A stretch of 64,000 bases of DNA from Piezodorus guildinii (taxonomy: Eukaryota > Arthropoda > Insecta > Hemiptera > Pentatomidae): positions 16,808,635 to 16,872,634 of the forward strand of contig CM041294.1 of the NCBI GenBank assembly GCA_023052935.1, given 5' to 3'. This document shows, in pieces, positions 50,801 to 61,364 of this stretch. Position numbers and translations under genes: made by a program. The notes under the pieces are model-generated. The model ran no database searches and was not told where the DNA came from. It was given only the letters and a program-made list of their open reading frames with translations. Each line of letters starts with the position of its first letter. The first letter of the stretch is position 1.

Positions 50801-53800
50801 AGGATTGGTACAAGCTGCTTTGTTTCATCCAATAAAACCTCTGTTCTTCATTGCTACTCAGCGAAATATAAGGATTTATGATTTAGTTAAACAAGAGATG
50901 GTGAAAAAACTCATCTCTAATTCTAAGTGGATTTCACATATGGCTATTCATCCTGGTGGTGATAATGTTCTTGTTGGAACATATGACAGGAAAGTGCTGT
51001 GGTTTGATTTAGATCTTTCAACAAAACCATATAAATCTCTAGCTTTGACACAACCAGGCTGTAAGAAGTGTTGCATTTCATAAGAAGTATCCATTGTTTG
51101 CTTCTACCTCTGATGATCAAAGTCTTATAGTTTCCCATGGAATGGTTTATAATGATCTTTTGCAAAATGCTTTAATTGTTCCAGTAAAAAGATTTAGCAA
51201 TCATGAAATGGTTAATGATTTCTCAATATTTGATGTGCTTTTCCATCCCTATCAGCCATGGGTGTTTACTAGTGGAGCTGATGGTAAAATAATTTTGTAT
51301 ACATAGGAGAAATGAACTTTAAAAAAATGTATATAGATGTAAATATGTACATGTTTATCTTTACATATATACTTTTTTAGTTTTATTTATTAAGTCAAAA
51401 TGTTTTTAAACTTGACTGTAATAATTTTATAAATGCTACTTTTTCATTTATGGACTATGAAAAAACAAGTTATCCATAAATTTAAATGAAAATTGATGTG
51501 AATTAACTAATTGATATGCTAATTTACAAAAATAATGTTATGTTTTGTAATAAATATAACAAATTCCTGATCAAATTTTTGAAATAATTGTGTTATTTGT
51601 ATACCCTTGTTATAAGTTGCATACATAATTTCATTATATAATGATTTGTCATTCATACCTGCATATTTTAATATCTTACAAGTATATATGTGTTCACTGT
51701 TCCATGCTGTCTTCAGAACTCCTAAGTCATTGTATTGTGGTTGTAACCCATTGATTTTGCAGTAAATATCAACAAATGCTGTTGGTTTTTCTATTTTACT
51801 CTTACATAATTCTCGATCTTCAATCAGTTGAAGTTTGATAATTTACCTTATTAAAAAAAAAAAAAAAAAAAAGGTAAAATACATTAAGGTATCTGGTCAT
51901 AATTACTTGAGAAAAATTAATTATTGTTGGTAATATATGTCCCTGTATCCTAATAACTACAATTTAATCAGAGTCTTTGTTGTTAAATGAGTATAAACCC
52001 TGAAATGTACTATCGCATTTTGAGAGTGCAAGAAGGTGGACTATACTTCGGTTATCAGGCTACCATTCTAACTTACATGGAGTTAGATCGTATGAGTCAG
52101 CCAGAATTAAGTTAACTCAAGAGTAGGTTGAACTTGCTTACTTGTATTAAGATGTCACACTTCTTTCGTTTCCAATTAGACCAGAAGTGTTTCACCTAAT
52201 GTACTGTCCTTTTTAGGATTAATAGGCCTCACTCTTCAGAAAAAAAAAAAAAAAGGAGGTATTTGTCATTCTTAAGAATATAATAATAATTGATCATTAA
52301 ATGAATACGTGAAAAGACTGAACTTCTTTTCTGTTTGTCGAAGATAAATGCCTAAGGGATCAGATTTCCATAACACAACAGCAGAAAGGAGTTTGAAGTG
52401 ATGTTTCTTTTTTAATAAAAGTAGACTTAGTTTTAAAATCTACTAACTCACATTATAATAGAGACATTTATTTTATAAATGTTTGCAAGTAAAACATTAT
52501 CATTATGGAGTTGTGACCATTCTAAAATAAACAATTCAAAAGTTTAGGTTTAGTTTATAACATACTGTTGGGTAAAGCCAAAGAACTTGAATGCAAACGT
52601 TGGTAATGCGAGTTAGGCCTAATATTTTTTCATACTTTTTTTTATTTGACATTTCTTTTCTTTTTTGTATGCTTTTGTTAAATTCAAACATCACTAACAG
52701 TATTTTTAGAATTAGCCTCATCATTTGGAATTTATGTATTTAGTTAAACATTAAGAATCATCCATTAAAATTGTTTTTAAACTTTTGTGTCCCATGAATA
52801 AGAGTCCTGGACTTTTAACCTCCAGTTCTTGAGTTCCACCAACCTGACTGTGGGAGAATAGTTATTTGTTCTGTTATTTCAGCCAATTATAGGGAGACCT
52901 TTCTGGGCATCACATAGCCTCTGATAAGTGGTTAACCAAAAATTAGGAGAAAAAACCTGGCTACTGAGCATGGTGTTGGCTTCGAAGTTCCTAATGGATT
53001 TACACTTAATCCCTTAATAGAAACTTTTGGGCTATACTGGTTTTGGTATACTTTTTAAAAAAACTAAAATAGTCAGGATGATTCAGAGTTATACTGACAT
53101 GAATGAAGTATATGAATTAGTTGATTTCTGAAGGATATAACCCTAAAACATTGTATATAATAATATTTGAAGGTTAAACTATAGAAGGATGAAAGGGAAT
53201 TTTTTTCAATTATTCTCCCACATATTAAAAGAATATATTTTTATTCTTGACTTACTAGAATTATTATTTGTTGTAGTTTTATCTATAAAGCAACATATAT
53301 TTTTTTAATCAAATGCATTATTCCATCCTGTTCCGTTGAAAAAAGTAGCCAGTATGAATTTTTTATCTTACTCTTCTTATTATAATTGGTATTTTTAGAA
53401 TAATAAATGAGCTGTATGATAAGTGGCATGTGATGAAGTCTAATAAGAGTATTTTAAGATTAATGTTGCTTTAAAGTAATGAAAAATATGAATGAAGTAG
53501 TCTAACTTACAATGGGCTCATAATTTTGATCATTATCTCTAGAAAATATTTTTTCCTTTTGTGATTCCGATTTAAATGCTGGAGTCCTTATTATATGTTC
53601 TGTTTTTGTTGGTTTAATACCAGTAATTGCTGATGATGGTGGGGGTAGTTCTGGTGGTGTATTGTATCCTCCTGAAATTATTCAACAATAGTTAATTTTT
53701 CTATTCAATGCTTTCTATTCAATTAGTTGTAATTTGTTTGTAAATTCTGTTGAGGGTTTAGATTTTGTTTCATTGACTTATGATAGCTTATTGTTGGCTC

Positions 53801-56800
53801 AAGTTGTTTAATTAAAACATTAAATTAAAGTTTGTCCTCTTGAAATTCAAGCTGATATTTACCAGTGTAGGGTTTTGCCTAGAGTGACCTGCTGAAAGAA
53901 GAGCCTCAGATAACCAGAAAGACTATTTGTTACTGGTGGGTACATGCCTGTTACTTTACGCATTTAAATGCGAACAAACTTGTGAACATGTTTCTAGTAG
54001 GTATATTGAGTTGATTAGGCTTTATCCCTCTTTTCATCGGCCATACCTCCTAGGTGTCTGTCATTTGCGATCTTTTAAAACAAAAAAAATCTCCTTATAT
54101 TCTTGAAATACTCACCACTTGTTCCTCTGTCCATTCAGTAAACACAAGATCCCAACCTATAAACTTATATATACCATCCCACAGATCTGCCCCCTTTCAT
54201 TTGTTATTCGTTCTACCCTATTTTGGAATTCATTGCCTATAAAGCCTTATCATTAACCAATTTTAAACATAAATGTTTTCTCCATCTAAACTATCAATCT
54301 TCTCAACATATGTAATATTTTAAACTATAGGTGATTACTATACCTTGTTTCAAAATCTGTCCGTTATATTTTTATACTAAGCCTTAAAAGACCAGACAAA
54401 TATTTGCAATGTACATTTTTATTATTCTTAGAGGATTCCTAGAATAAAAATTATTTTCATTCATTAATTCATAAATACATAAAGATATCCAAAATGAATG
54501 AAGTATAGTTATTTAATCATCGTCATATAATTATATGCAAAGCCATTAAAATAAAATTAAAGTGTATCATATCTCAGATTGAAATGGGCTCTAAACCAAT
54601 TCAAGTTTATGAATGAGTCTACATGTGACTTCAAAACATTTATTTTTTTTTATAAATTTAATCTGATTCATGAAACAAATCGTTTCGTGATAGATATTGT
54701 CCATTGCACTAAATTGTAAGAAGTCCTATCCAAAATGCATGAATCCTCTTTTTGTGTGGAAATCAAATCTTAATTTTGTTTTGAATTTTATTAGTAGCTT
54801 ATTACTCAAACTTCAAGGATATCTGAATAAATGAATGAGGGGACCAAATATAATACTTTAATTTTAGAGTACAGCTTTTTATCTCTTCTCTTTTTTTTTT
54901 CTTTTTTTAAATCTTGGAAATAGAATTTAAAAAGTAATGTTGATAAATATTAATATAATTACATTAATATCTGATTTCAATAGCCTGTTAATAAATATCT
55001 GGTCAAAGCACCTTTCTTTGCTTAAGTTACACACTCTCTTTCAATGACTAGATGGAAGATAGAGCAAGTTTTTAGTGTTCACTAAATCATGAATTTTATA
55101 GTTAGCTAAAGCTGTCAAGGAAAGTATTAGCCACAGTTAATTAAATTACTCATGTTCTAGAATGAAAAAATTGTAATGATAATAAAAAATTTCATCATGA
55201 AATAAAAACTTTATTTTAATTATATTTTAAACAATCCTAAGTTTGTTTCATTTGACTACCTAATTATTATTTCTTAAACAGATTCATTCATATACCCTCA
55301 CAAGAGAGAAGTGCTTTATCCTTTTGCAATGCTTTCCAAACACATTAGATTTCTAATTACGCAGCATACCTGTGTCCATGGATCTCTTGTACATATTGTA
55401 ATATACCCATTTTTTATATAAATTATACAATTATTTATTTATTTATTATTTAAATATTATGTTAGGCAGGCTAACAATTAGATTCAAAATAGAATAAAAA
55501 TAAAAATTAACAGCTCCAATTTGAATGTTTGTTTGTAAACATAACTTCCATTTTGGATGCAAGGGACAATCCAGGTAAAAGCCCAGGTATCTTTCTTCTA
55601 CCTGGGCATAGTCAGTTTCAAGAGGGAACTTGGAGAGTGTGCAGCTGAATATGAAGAGGGATCTTGGTTAGCCTGCATATTGTTTGTGTTATTTTGTAAG
55701 TTATTATTATGATTAAAAAGTTATATAATACATTTGTGCCTGATTGTCAAGAACCCATACCATACCCTGAGAGTAAATTGAGTAATAATTAAGTAAAAAT
55801 ATTGTGTGAAATGATTTTTTTATAAAAGAATATTTTTTTTTAAAATAAGCATATTATATAATTTGGCGCCCAACGTGGGGCTTAATTTGTTAAATATTAA
55901 GACCACGACAATCAGTGCACAATTTATATTTGAATAAGTTTTGTATGTGTTATTTGTGTTAATTTGTGAGCAAACAATATGGAGGACCAAGGAAATAATA
56001 GTTATTCAGATAGGACAGAAAAGATTCAGATATTCAAACAATTCATGATGATGATGGAGAAATTGGAACAAAAGGTGGATAAATTTGGAAAAGAAATATT
56101 AGAAAACTTTACAAATGTTACTACAGAAATGAAAACTGATCCCCAGAAAAGAACCTCCACTGAAGATGAAGAAAACAAGAAGAAAGTGCATACAGGCAAA
56201 GAGTGTGAAACAGAAATAGTAACTCCTATTTGTACAGAAGAAGCTCTATCAAACACTTCACATTCCAATGGTATTGAAGAGATCCAGGACAAGACTGTTA
56301 TAACTAGTTCTATTGATGTGAATGAAAGTGTAAACATCAAAGAAGATGAAATTTGTGATGTGAAACCCAGTGACAGCAAGTGCTTAACTTTCAGAACTTT
56401 AATAAGTGCATCAAGTCTCCAAAATAAACCCCAGGTATTATTTTATAGTAATATCAAAGATCAAATTTGTGATGTGAAACCCATTGACAAATGTTTAACT
56501 TTCAGAACTTTAATAAGTGTCTTAAGTCCCCAAAATAAACCCCAGGTGTTATTTAATAGGTTAAACATTTTAAATAATCCGAAAATAGGTTTCCCCATCT
56601 TCAATAATTGTTTATTACCAATAGTGAATATATTTAATCATTACAGAGATGTGCAAACCAAACATATCATCACCAAAATGTTAACATATGAATTTTATAA
56701 TGGTTACATGGTCTTGGATCAGGTTGGAAAAGATTGGACACAATATTATTTTTAACACGGCAATCTTTATCCTTTTCCAGGGGATAAAAAGGGATGATTA

Positions 56801-58218
56801 GCGCTCCCTCCGCTAGATGAGCTAAAAAATGGGCAGTCTGAACAATGTTCAGATTGCACCATACTGGAATTATTAATTAATAAATTGTAAATAATGTAAT
56901 TTTTGCTGAAGTTTTTTTATATGTAAATTTACGTAAGTTCACAAATTAATTAGCTAAATATTTATTGTCAATTGTCAGTCTAAAACAATATGGAACCGTA
57001 TCTTATTATTGGTGTCTTCACAAAAGTTATTTTTTAAATTTGTTGCCCTGTTAATTGGTAGATAATTTCTTTCTAAATTATTTTTTTATGCACCTAGACC
57101 TTTTTATAAGTAAAATTTATTTATATAGTTTATTTTGAAGATGTGATTAGTTATATGTTCTTAATTGTATAGAGTGCTTGTATAATTTTTATGTGTATAT
57201 AGTTATGGTATATTATGTCCCTAGTTAGGTTTTAAATTTATCCTTCAATGTAAACAATTGTATATAAACTTAATTTATGAAGTAATGAAAATATTTTAAA
57301 TTGTAACAAAGAATTGAAAGAAAAGATGTACATATTTTGAAATAGTTGAATTTGAAAAAAAAAAAAAAAAAAAAAAATTTTCTTTCAAAATATTTTTTGT
57401 TTTTTTTACCTAGGATTGGGGAGAAATGTAATATACCCATTTTTTATATAAATTATACAATTATTTATTTATTTATTATTTAAATATTATGTTAGGCAGG
57501 CTAACAATTAGATTCAAAATAGAATAAAAATAAAAATTAACAGCTCCAATTTGAATGTTTGTTTGTAAACATAACTTCCATTTTGGATGCAAGGGACAAT
57601 CCAGGTAAAAGCCCAGGTATCTTTCTTCTACCTGGGCATAGTCAGTTTCAAGAGGGAACTTGGAGAGTGTGCAGCTGAATATGAAGAGGGATCTTGGTTA
57701 GCCTGCATATTGTTTGTGTTATTTTGTAAGTTATTATTATGATTAAAAAGTTATATAATACATTTGTGCCTGATTGTCAAGAACCCATACCATACCCTGA
57801 GAGTAAATTGAGTAATAATTAAGTAAAAATATTGTGTGAAATGATTTTTTTATAAAAGAATATTTTTTTTTAAAATAAGCATATTATAATATAAATTCAT
57901 TTTTGTTTTTAATTGTAACTTATGTGCCTGATTTCATAGCTTACACTATTTTTTAAAATCATTTATTGATTTTGTGAGCTAGTGATGACTAACTCTCATC
58001 CTTCAATATAAATATGGCAAACTATTCAATATAGTTATATTTTTCAAAATTACCTGTTTTTTCTATTACTGGCACAGGAAGGTTGTGTTTAATCTTTTCT
58101 GATTCACAGAGTCCTGCAAACCTTATCATTATTTGCTCCAAGCAGAAAATCAGTTCTCTTTGTTTTTCAGAGTAGTGTTTTCCTTTTGTGTATATAGCAA
58201 ATTGGTCTATACGCTTAT
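41889..58218 (-). CDS. Protein with two double-stranded-RNA-binding domains, 3' six exons
   Basis: Six exons join in phase on the minus strand: 58054-58218, 53511-53671, 51659-51800, 44741-44867, 43463-43623 and 41889-42028 (stop), about 298 residues. Further 5' exons lie right of 58218 and were not found. The start of 51659-51800 is the least certain junction. An N-terminal helical part ([20 protein letters not shown]) and a Pro-rich linker ([11 protein letters not shown]) precede dsRBD1, which spans two exons ([40 protein letters not shown]). dsRBD2 also spans two ([39 protein letters not shown]). Both keep the Gly-Lys-Lys/Asn-Lys loop and Ala-rich helix that contact RNA. The C-terminus is Lys-rich. 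It probably binds structured RNA. I cannot assign an orthologue. DLST and BOP1 sit within its 44868-51658 intron. Confidence 0.8.
42568..43232 (+). repeat. Repeat family M, copy 7
   Basis: Starts GGTGCTGGCAACACACGACT and ends AGGTAAGTGAAAGTAAAAA; the CACACATACACACAGACC core is present. Lies in the intron between 42029 and 43462. Confidence 0.82.
43868..44440 (+). repeat. Repeat family M, copy 8, with a SINE-like scrap
   Basis: Starts ACTTTCACTTACCTCTGTTG and ends AGATAAGTGAAAGTAAAAA. At 43943-43990 a tRNA-like B box (GGGTTTGATTCCCGCC) with TTAATGGGAG matches part of SINE-1 and interrupts it. Confidence 0.72.
44608..44665 (-). repeat. Repeat family M, terminal stub
   Basis: ATTTTTACTTTCAGTTACCT and TATGAAATATATAAGGGAAA match the reversed M 3' end; the rest is absent. 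Confidence 0.6.
45575..46867 (-). CDS. DLST: DLST, E2 component of 2-oxoglutarate dehydrogenase, single large exon
   Basis: A 430-residue frame carries a lipoyl domain (about 26-94; lipoyl Lys58 in EIETDKT), a Pro/Ala-rich linker and the succinyltransferase domain (about 205-430) with the active-site [12 protein letters not shown] (His401, Asp405). As in other animal E2o proteins no E3-binding domain is present. It transfers succinyl groups to CoA in the mitochondrial 2-oxoglutarate dehydrogenase complex of the citric acid cycle. The upstream frame lacks a start before a TGA at about 46943. In the next frame, ATG 47047-47049 opens a 39-codon presequence-like peptide ([16 protein letters not shown]..., many Ser/Arg/Lys, little acid) ending at 46930. 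One base change would fuse the two into about 494 residues, close to family size. A short intron with acceptor near 46930 is the alternative. The gene lies inside a dsRBD-gene intron. Confidence 0.93.
   Translation of the reverse strand: MFDNHSRGFKISTVLYEEMDVDVPEFPEAISEGDMKWRKKLGDSVVADEVVCEIETDKTVIEVHAPANGVIVATYADEGSVVKSKQKAFRIKVGAVAAKPASAPAKTDTRLPAPAKTDSKPAPAKMDTKPSAPVVVKKTFSTPPAPDTRPPIEVSDVPIPSAAPPIEKPPPKLEPMPSKAPGVAKALPKDPTKEIAGTRSEYRVKMSKIRQIIGQRLKQAQNENAMLTTFNEIDMSNLINFRKTHQEAFTKKHGVKLGFMSTLCKACAYALQDQPIVNACIINNEIIYRDYVDISVAVATPKGLVVPVIRNVNEMNFADIEKHINMLGDKAKKGTLSIDDMNGGTFTVSNGGVFGSLMGTPIINPPQSAILGMHATFERPIAIKGQIVVRPMMYVALTYDHRLIDGREAVLFLRKIKSGVENPVIIIAGM
46930..47049 (-). CDS. DLST: Probable mitochondrial presequence of DLST, out of frame with the body
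   Basis: 39 codons from ATG 47047-47049 to TAA 46930-46932. Net positive, Ile/Ser-rich, with a single acidic residue near the end, as expected for a matrix-targeting peptide. It overlaps the open upstream extension of the main frame by about 13 nt, so an indel or missed splice connects them. Start choice is inferred. Confidence 0.5.
   Translation of the reverse strand: MAGILCLSIRISSKNAISVIRQISIRNKKTVLKAFDIPY
47050..48992. other. Spacer between divergent DLST and BOP1
   Basis: This 1.9-kb spacer should hold both promoters. Visible items are two short hairpins at 47910-47938 and about 47974-48010, a G10 run at 48416-48425 and a small tandem repeat of GGTATGACAAGGTAT (48439-48491). No other frame is supported. 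Confidence 0.6.
48439..48491. repeat. Short tandem repeat GGTATGACAAGGTAT
   Basis: TATGACAAGGTAT occurs three times within 60 bp after a G10 run. Unit length is irregular. Confidence 0.65.
48993..51306 (+). CDS. BOP1: BOP1 ribosome biogenesis protein, intronless, one frameshift near the end
   Basis: ATG 48993 opens an acidic N-terminus (residues ~30-135), followed by the BOP1-N domain ([18 protein letters not shown] from ~147, [38 protein letters not shown]) and WD40 repeats from ~428 ([20 protein letters not shown]). The main frame stops at 51081-51083, but the family sequence resumes one base over ([10 protein letters not shown], then [35 protein letters not shown]) to TAG at 51306. One extra base at about 51048 explains this. 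Corrected length is about 770 residues. BOP1 works with PES1 and WDR12 in nucleolar 60S subunit maturation. The gene has no introns and lies in a dsRBD-gene intron. Sequencing error or early decay could explain the shift. Confidence 0.94.
51307..51658. other. BOP1 3' UTR region
   Basis: AT-rich, with AATAAA at about 51550 as the likely BOP1 poly-A signal. It ends at the dsRBD exon on the other strand. Confidence 0.55.
51801..53510. other. dsRBD-gene intron with poly-A tracts and a SINE-2
   Basis: Contains A20 at about 51852-51871, A16 near 52239, and a SINE-2 copy at 52793-53030. Nothing else is recognised. Confidence 0.6.
52793..53030 (+). mobile_element. SINE-2 copy
   Basis: Degenerate tRNA-like head, then shared SINE-2 body motifs: GACTGTGGGAGAATAGTTAT, CATAGCCTCTGATAAGTGG and GGAGAAAAAACCTGGCTACT. 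It aligns by eye with 58296-58600 (TAATTATTAATTCTATTATT, CATAGCCTCTAAAAGTGGG, GGGGAAAAATATGGCGACTG). Confidence 0.65.
53990..54475 (+). mobile_element. 5'-truncated LINE, hairpin-ended family H, copy 3
   Basis: Closely matches copy 1 over CACTTGTTCCTCTGTCCATT, GATCCCAACCTATAAAC and CCTATTTTGGAATTC. The 3' end is decayed: GAGGATTCCTAGAATAAAAA, then TTTTCATTCATTAATTCAT. It lies in the intron between exons 53671 and 58054. Confidence 0.75.
55397..55858 (+). repeat. 5' LTR (462 bp)
   Basis: Same as 57427-57888 over its whole length by eye, at a constant offset of 2030. Contains a strong hairpin CCAGGTAAAAGCCCAGGTAT...CTACCTGGGC near 55571-55609. Confidence 0.95.
55864..55881 (+). promoter_or_regulatory. 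Primer-binding site for tRNA-Lys
   Basis: TGGCGCCCAACGTGGGGC begins 6 nt after the 5' LTR. It is complementary to the 3' 18 nt of animal tRNA-Lys(CUU), including CCA. Confidence 0.95.
55979..56755 (+). CDS. ORF of the LTR element, unknown, possibly gag-derived (258 aa)
   Basis: The only ORF between the LTRs, starting 97 nt after the primer site. The N-terminus has a helical, coiled-coil-like stretch ([20 protein letters not shown], about 18-45), then an acidic Ser/Thr-rich middle. An in-frame duplication of about 38 codons follows: ICDVKP...[10 protein letters not shown]...QNKPQVLF occurs twice (about 125-155 and 163-193; DNA offset 114). The C-terminal 60 residues are more globular ([20 protein letters not shown]). 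No zinc knuckle, protease or RT motif is visible. An N-terminal coiled coil is seen in some gypsy-type Gag proteins, so a Gag remnant or fusion is plausible, but I do not recognise the protein. Confidence 0.6.
   Translation: MEDQGNNSYSDRTEKIQIFKQFMMMMEKLEQKVDKFGKEILENFTNVTTEMKTDPQKRTSTEDEENKKKVHTGKECETEIVTPICTEEALSNTSHSNGIEEIQDKTVITSSIDVNESVNIKEDEICDVKPSDSKCLTFRTLISASSLQNKPQVLFYSNIKDQICDVKPIDKCLTFRTLISVLSPQNKPQVLFNRLNILNNPKIGFPIFNNCLLPIVNIFNHYRDVQTKHIITKMLTYEFYNGYMVLDQVGKDWTQYYF
57413..57426 (+). promoter_or_regulatory. Polypurine tract of the LTR element
   Basis: GGATTGGGGAGAAA directly precedes the 3' LTR, the expected place for plus-strand priming. An A-rich tract of about 24 bases lies 35 nt upstream. 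Confidence 0.85.
57427..57888 (+). repeat. 3' LTR (462 bp)
   Basis: Pairs with 55397-55858. It is followed at once by the ATAT target duplication. Confidence 0.95.
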
Positions 58219-58295
58219 CTGAGAAATGCATAAATTATTTATAGTTTTATATTTCGATAAAGTCATAAACTAATAAAATCAAAGTTTTAAATGGG

Positions 58296-58600
58296 AAGCA
58301 ATGTAGTCTAGAGGATAGAGCATTAGTATAATGTTTGAATCTGTCCCATGTTCAAACCCCGGCTATGACAGGATAATTATTAATTCTATTATTTAAGCTG
58401 TGGGGCAACCCTGAGGTAGAGAGACACTCCTTGGGCTCACATAGCCTCTAAAAGTGGGTACCTGAAAATTGGGGAAAAATATGGCGACTGGGAGTGATCT
58501 TGATCTAATTACCTCTTTACACGTTTGTTGGTTCATAAACTGTACAAGTTTCTATATTTATGAAACCCTCTTCTATTCTATAAGATCCTTCATGGATTGT
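58296..58600 (+). mobile_element. SINE-2 copy with tRNA-like head
   Basis: A-box-like TAGTCTAGAGGATAGAGCAT and B box GTTCAAACCCC lie about 50 nt apart, followed by the SINE-2 body shared with 52793-53030. It differs from SINE-1 in head and tail. Confidence 0.75.
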
Positions 58601-60886
58601 AAATAAATAGGTTTTTTTATTAAGACATGGTGGGACAACTTACCTCAGTAACGTTAATATGACAGTGTAATAAATTTTATATAGCTGAAAAAGTTAGCTG
58701 ATTTTTATACTATTTCTATGATCATCTAATTAGAGTGATTTTTAAGATTTTGTCTAATGAAGGGAACCAAAAAAATATCTTAACCTGTAAAATTTCATGA
58801 AATAATTTTTGCTATTTAAAAAATTAATTAATTTAATATATTAATCTGAAAAAACCTCGCTAAAATGGCTAGAATAAGCTAACAAAAAATTAAATTAAAT
58901 CAATGCCGGCTTATGATATTAAATAAAAATACTGCTCTATTAATGTCCCAAAACCTATATCATACTTTACAAGCATGAGTATGCAGATATTTGACATTAT
59001 ATAGAAAAGTTGTAAGAGCACCTTAATGTTGCATTCACATCTTTGTCAAACTCTGGCCAGTCCAAAACAAAATCTATTTAGAAAAGGTGTAAATGGAGGC
59101 ATCAGATCATTTCCTGACTAATATATCTATAGTCGATTTATAAAAATGGACATTATAGGGGCCTGGGTGACATGAAACTTTAGGGACCTTTTTGTAATGT
59201 GACAGAACTGATTATGGTGGGGTGAATGAGTCAGGCTTGGGAGTTTATAGAATATCTGCTAAATAGAGAAGGGACTTCCCAGAGCACATCATGATTAATG
59301 TCAGGGTGGGCCAAATCGGTAAAATCTCTAGGAGTGATAAATTTTAGAAATTTGAAAATATAAGTTATTTTACCCAAGCTGAGTGGAAATAAATTTGAAA
59401 ATTACGTAGGTGCTTGTTTGAAAAAATTGTCTCGAACAACAAGTATTTATTTTTGATTGCCCCAATAATTTTTAGGGCGCCTACCTTCTCTTCCATGCTG
59501 TACACTTTCTATATATATGTCTATTTGAAAATTTAGGAAGAAAAACTGGACTAAAACTACAACTTTTCATCTTCTCTTTAATGGTATTTGCATTTCTTTC
59601 CCTGGTATTTTTATTCGTGCCAATAATAATTTGTTGAGTGGGACTACGATTAATAATCTTGCAGTTTAATTCTAATGTTCAGATTTTCTTTCATTTAATC
59701 ATTATTTTATTTTTGTATGTAGTGGAACTAGGCGAAGGGAGGGGTGTTTTTCTTTTTTAAGGGAAAATTTGTTTTTGGAGGTCCAGAAGAGGAAACGGTT
59801 TAACATGCCAATTTATTTCAAGCCAAAGAGGGTCGTGATATTACAATAACCCATGAGAGTATTGGTCGTAATAGATATTCAGTATGAAGTTAGGTTATAG
59901 GCTTTAAATAAGCCATTATCTTTATTTTTTCTTGGAGGAAATTCCAGGTTTGTTATGGTTTGGCACCATTTTTTTTTTCTAGAAGAATGTAATTATTAAT
60001 ATAAATGATAAGGTATTTTTTATATGTATATAATTTTCAGAATAAATATTTAAATTATAGAATAACAAAATAATGCTATGGTACATATAAATTACTATGT
60101 TTTAAGATGTACATATTTTTCATTTAACATTCTAACGAAGCCCGTAATTGAATAGGAGCGAAATAACTAAAGTAACTTAAAACAAATGCCTTATGCTGGA
60201 GTGCACGCGAGAATAGGGGTGTGAATTCATGTTATTTATTGATTGCTATTAATTATTAAATAATGTTACTATTAATTGCCGTTGTTATCATCAGAATAAA
60301 AAAATATAGGGTAATAGTTTTGAAGGAAAAAATGAAAAAAAATCGTTTTAAAGTTATATAATAAGTAATAGGTTTGGTAAAACAAGGTTAGTTGCCATTT
60401 AGATAAAACTGTTCTCCCTCCTCATCAGTTGTTGCATGGTGGACTAATTCGTCATCAGAACATAAAATAAATTAATTTATGTATCAATAATCTGACAGGA
60501 TACATTGTAATTGTGCATTTTTTAAATATTTCTTTAACGACTATCCTCCAGTGGAGATATGATCCGATATCCGGTTTGCCTTCTTGCCACAGCCACAAAA
60601 ATCAGATTACCATTCTCCTATTTTACCATTGGCTACCGAAGTCACGTGGGTGCTTTTTCTGTTGTTTTATTTGGCTTCTTTCAAGCGTAATTAGCTTACA
60701 CTATGTGTACTAAATGTTTATTTTTTTAGTTCCAATTTATAATCTCAGCATTCTCTTTTTAAATACTTGACTTAAAGCATACAAAATTGTGCTATTCCGT
60801 GTGGTTCGTAAAAGAAACCTGTCGATCTTACTCGTTCATTTCATTGTGATACGTCCATTGTTTCTGTTATAATAAGTGTGCCATCG

Positions 60887-61072
60887 CGAGCAATTATGCA
60901 ATACTATGTTTTAGTGGTATATTCGATTAGCCAAATCAGCAATTTAATCAACATATTTGTTTACCAAGAAGTTTATTTTATCCATTCAGAAGATAATAAA
61001 GTGAAGTTATCAAAGAACGCGTGGTTAAATTATGTGGAGAAAAAGGATATTCAAAATGAAGGTATTGTTATA
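60887..61072 (+). CDS. Unrecognised open frame, possible first exon
   Basis: From ATG at about 60896 the frame reads a hydrophobic start (MQYYVLVVYSISQISNLINI) and a charged part (KVKLSKNAWLNYVEKKDIQN). It reaches a donor-like GAAG|GTATTG at about 61061. The upstream block is slightly richer in CpG. I know no homologue and found no matching downstream exon. Confidence 0.2.
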
Positions 61073-61364
61073 ATAATTAAGATGATATTATAGAAATTTA
61101 TTTTGATATTTTAGACACCTACTTCAAAAAATTACTGTTCAAAATTCAACATAATATGGAGGAACAAGTGCAGTTGGGTTTAAATTTTTGTTGCTGTTCT
61201 CTTTTTTGTCCATTTAAATTTCAGAATAAGATAAAAAAATATTTTTACTTATTTATCATAATTATTCTAATGTGTAGGCCTTTCAAAGTGCTAATTTTGT
61301 GGGTTCTCTTTGCAAATTCTAATTTATCTGTTCACACTTCATTTCTCTCCGATTTGGTTTCGTA

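Larger units (their letters stand above)
55397..57888 (+). mobile_element. Non-autonomous LTR retrotransposon, complete (2.49 kb)
   Basis: Two 462-bp LTRs (55397-55858, 57427-57888), matching base for base by eye, flank a 1.57-kb interior. The LTRs start TGTAATATACCC and end AAGCATATTATA. A primer-binding site, one 258-codon ORF and a polypurine tract follow in the correct order. ATAT on both sides (55393-55396 and 57889-57892) is a 4-bp target duplication. A 4-bp duplication and tRNA-Lys primer are typical of gypsy-type elements. No protease, RT, RNase H or integrase is encoded, so it must depend on a relative. Matching LTRs mean recent insertion. It sits in a dsRBD-gene intron, opposite to that gene. 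Confidence 0.95.

Noticed and set aside
51852..51871. A20 tract as the poly-A tail of a BOP1 retrocopy
   Set aside because: It lies beyond a dsRBD exon on the other strand and about 300 bp past the likely BOP1 poly-A signal, and no target duplication was seen.
56026..56379. 117-codon open frame antisense to the LTR-element ORF
   Set aside because: Shadow of the sense ORF; no motif.
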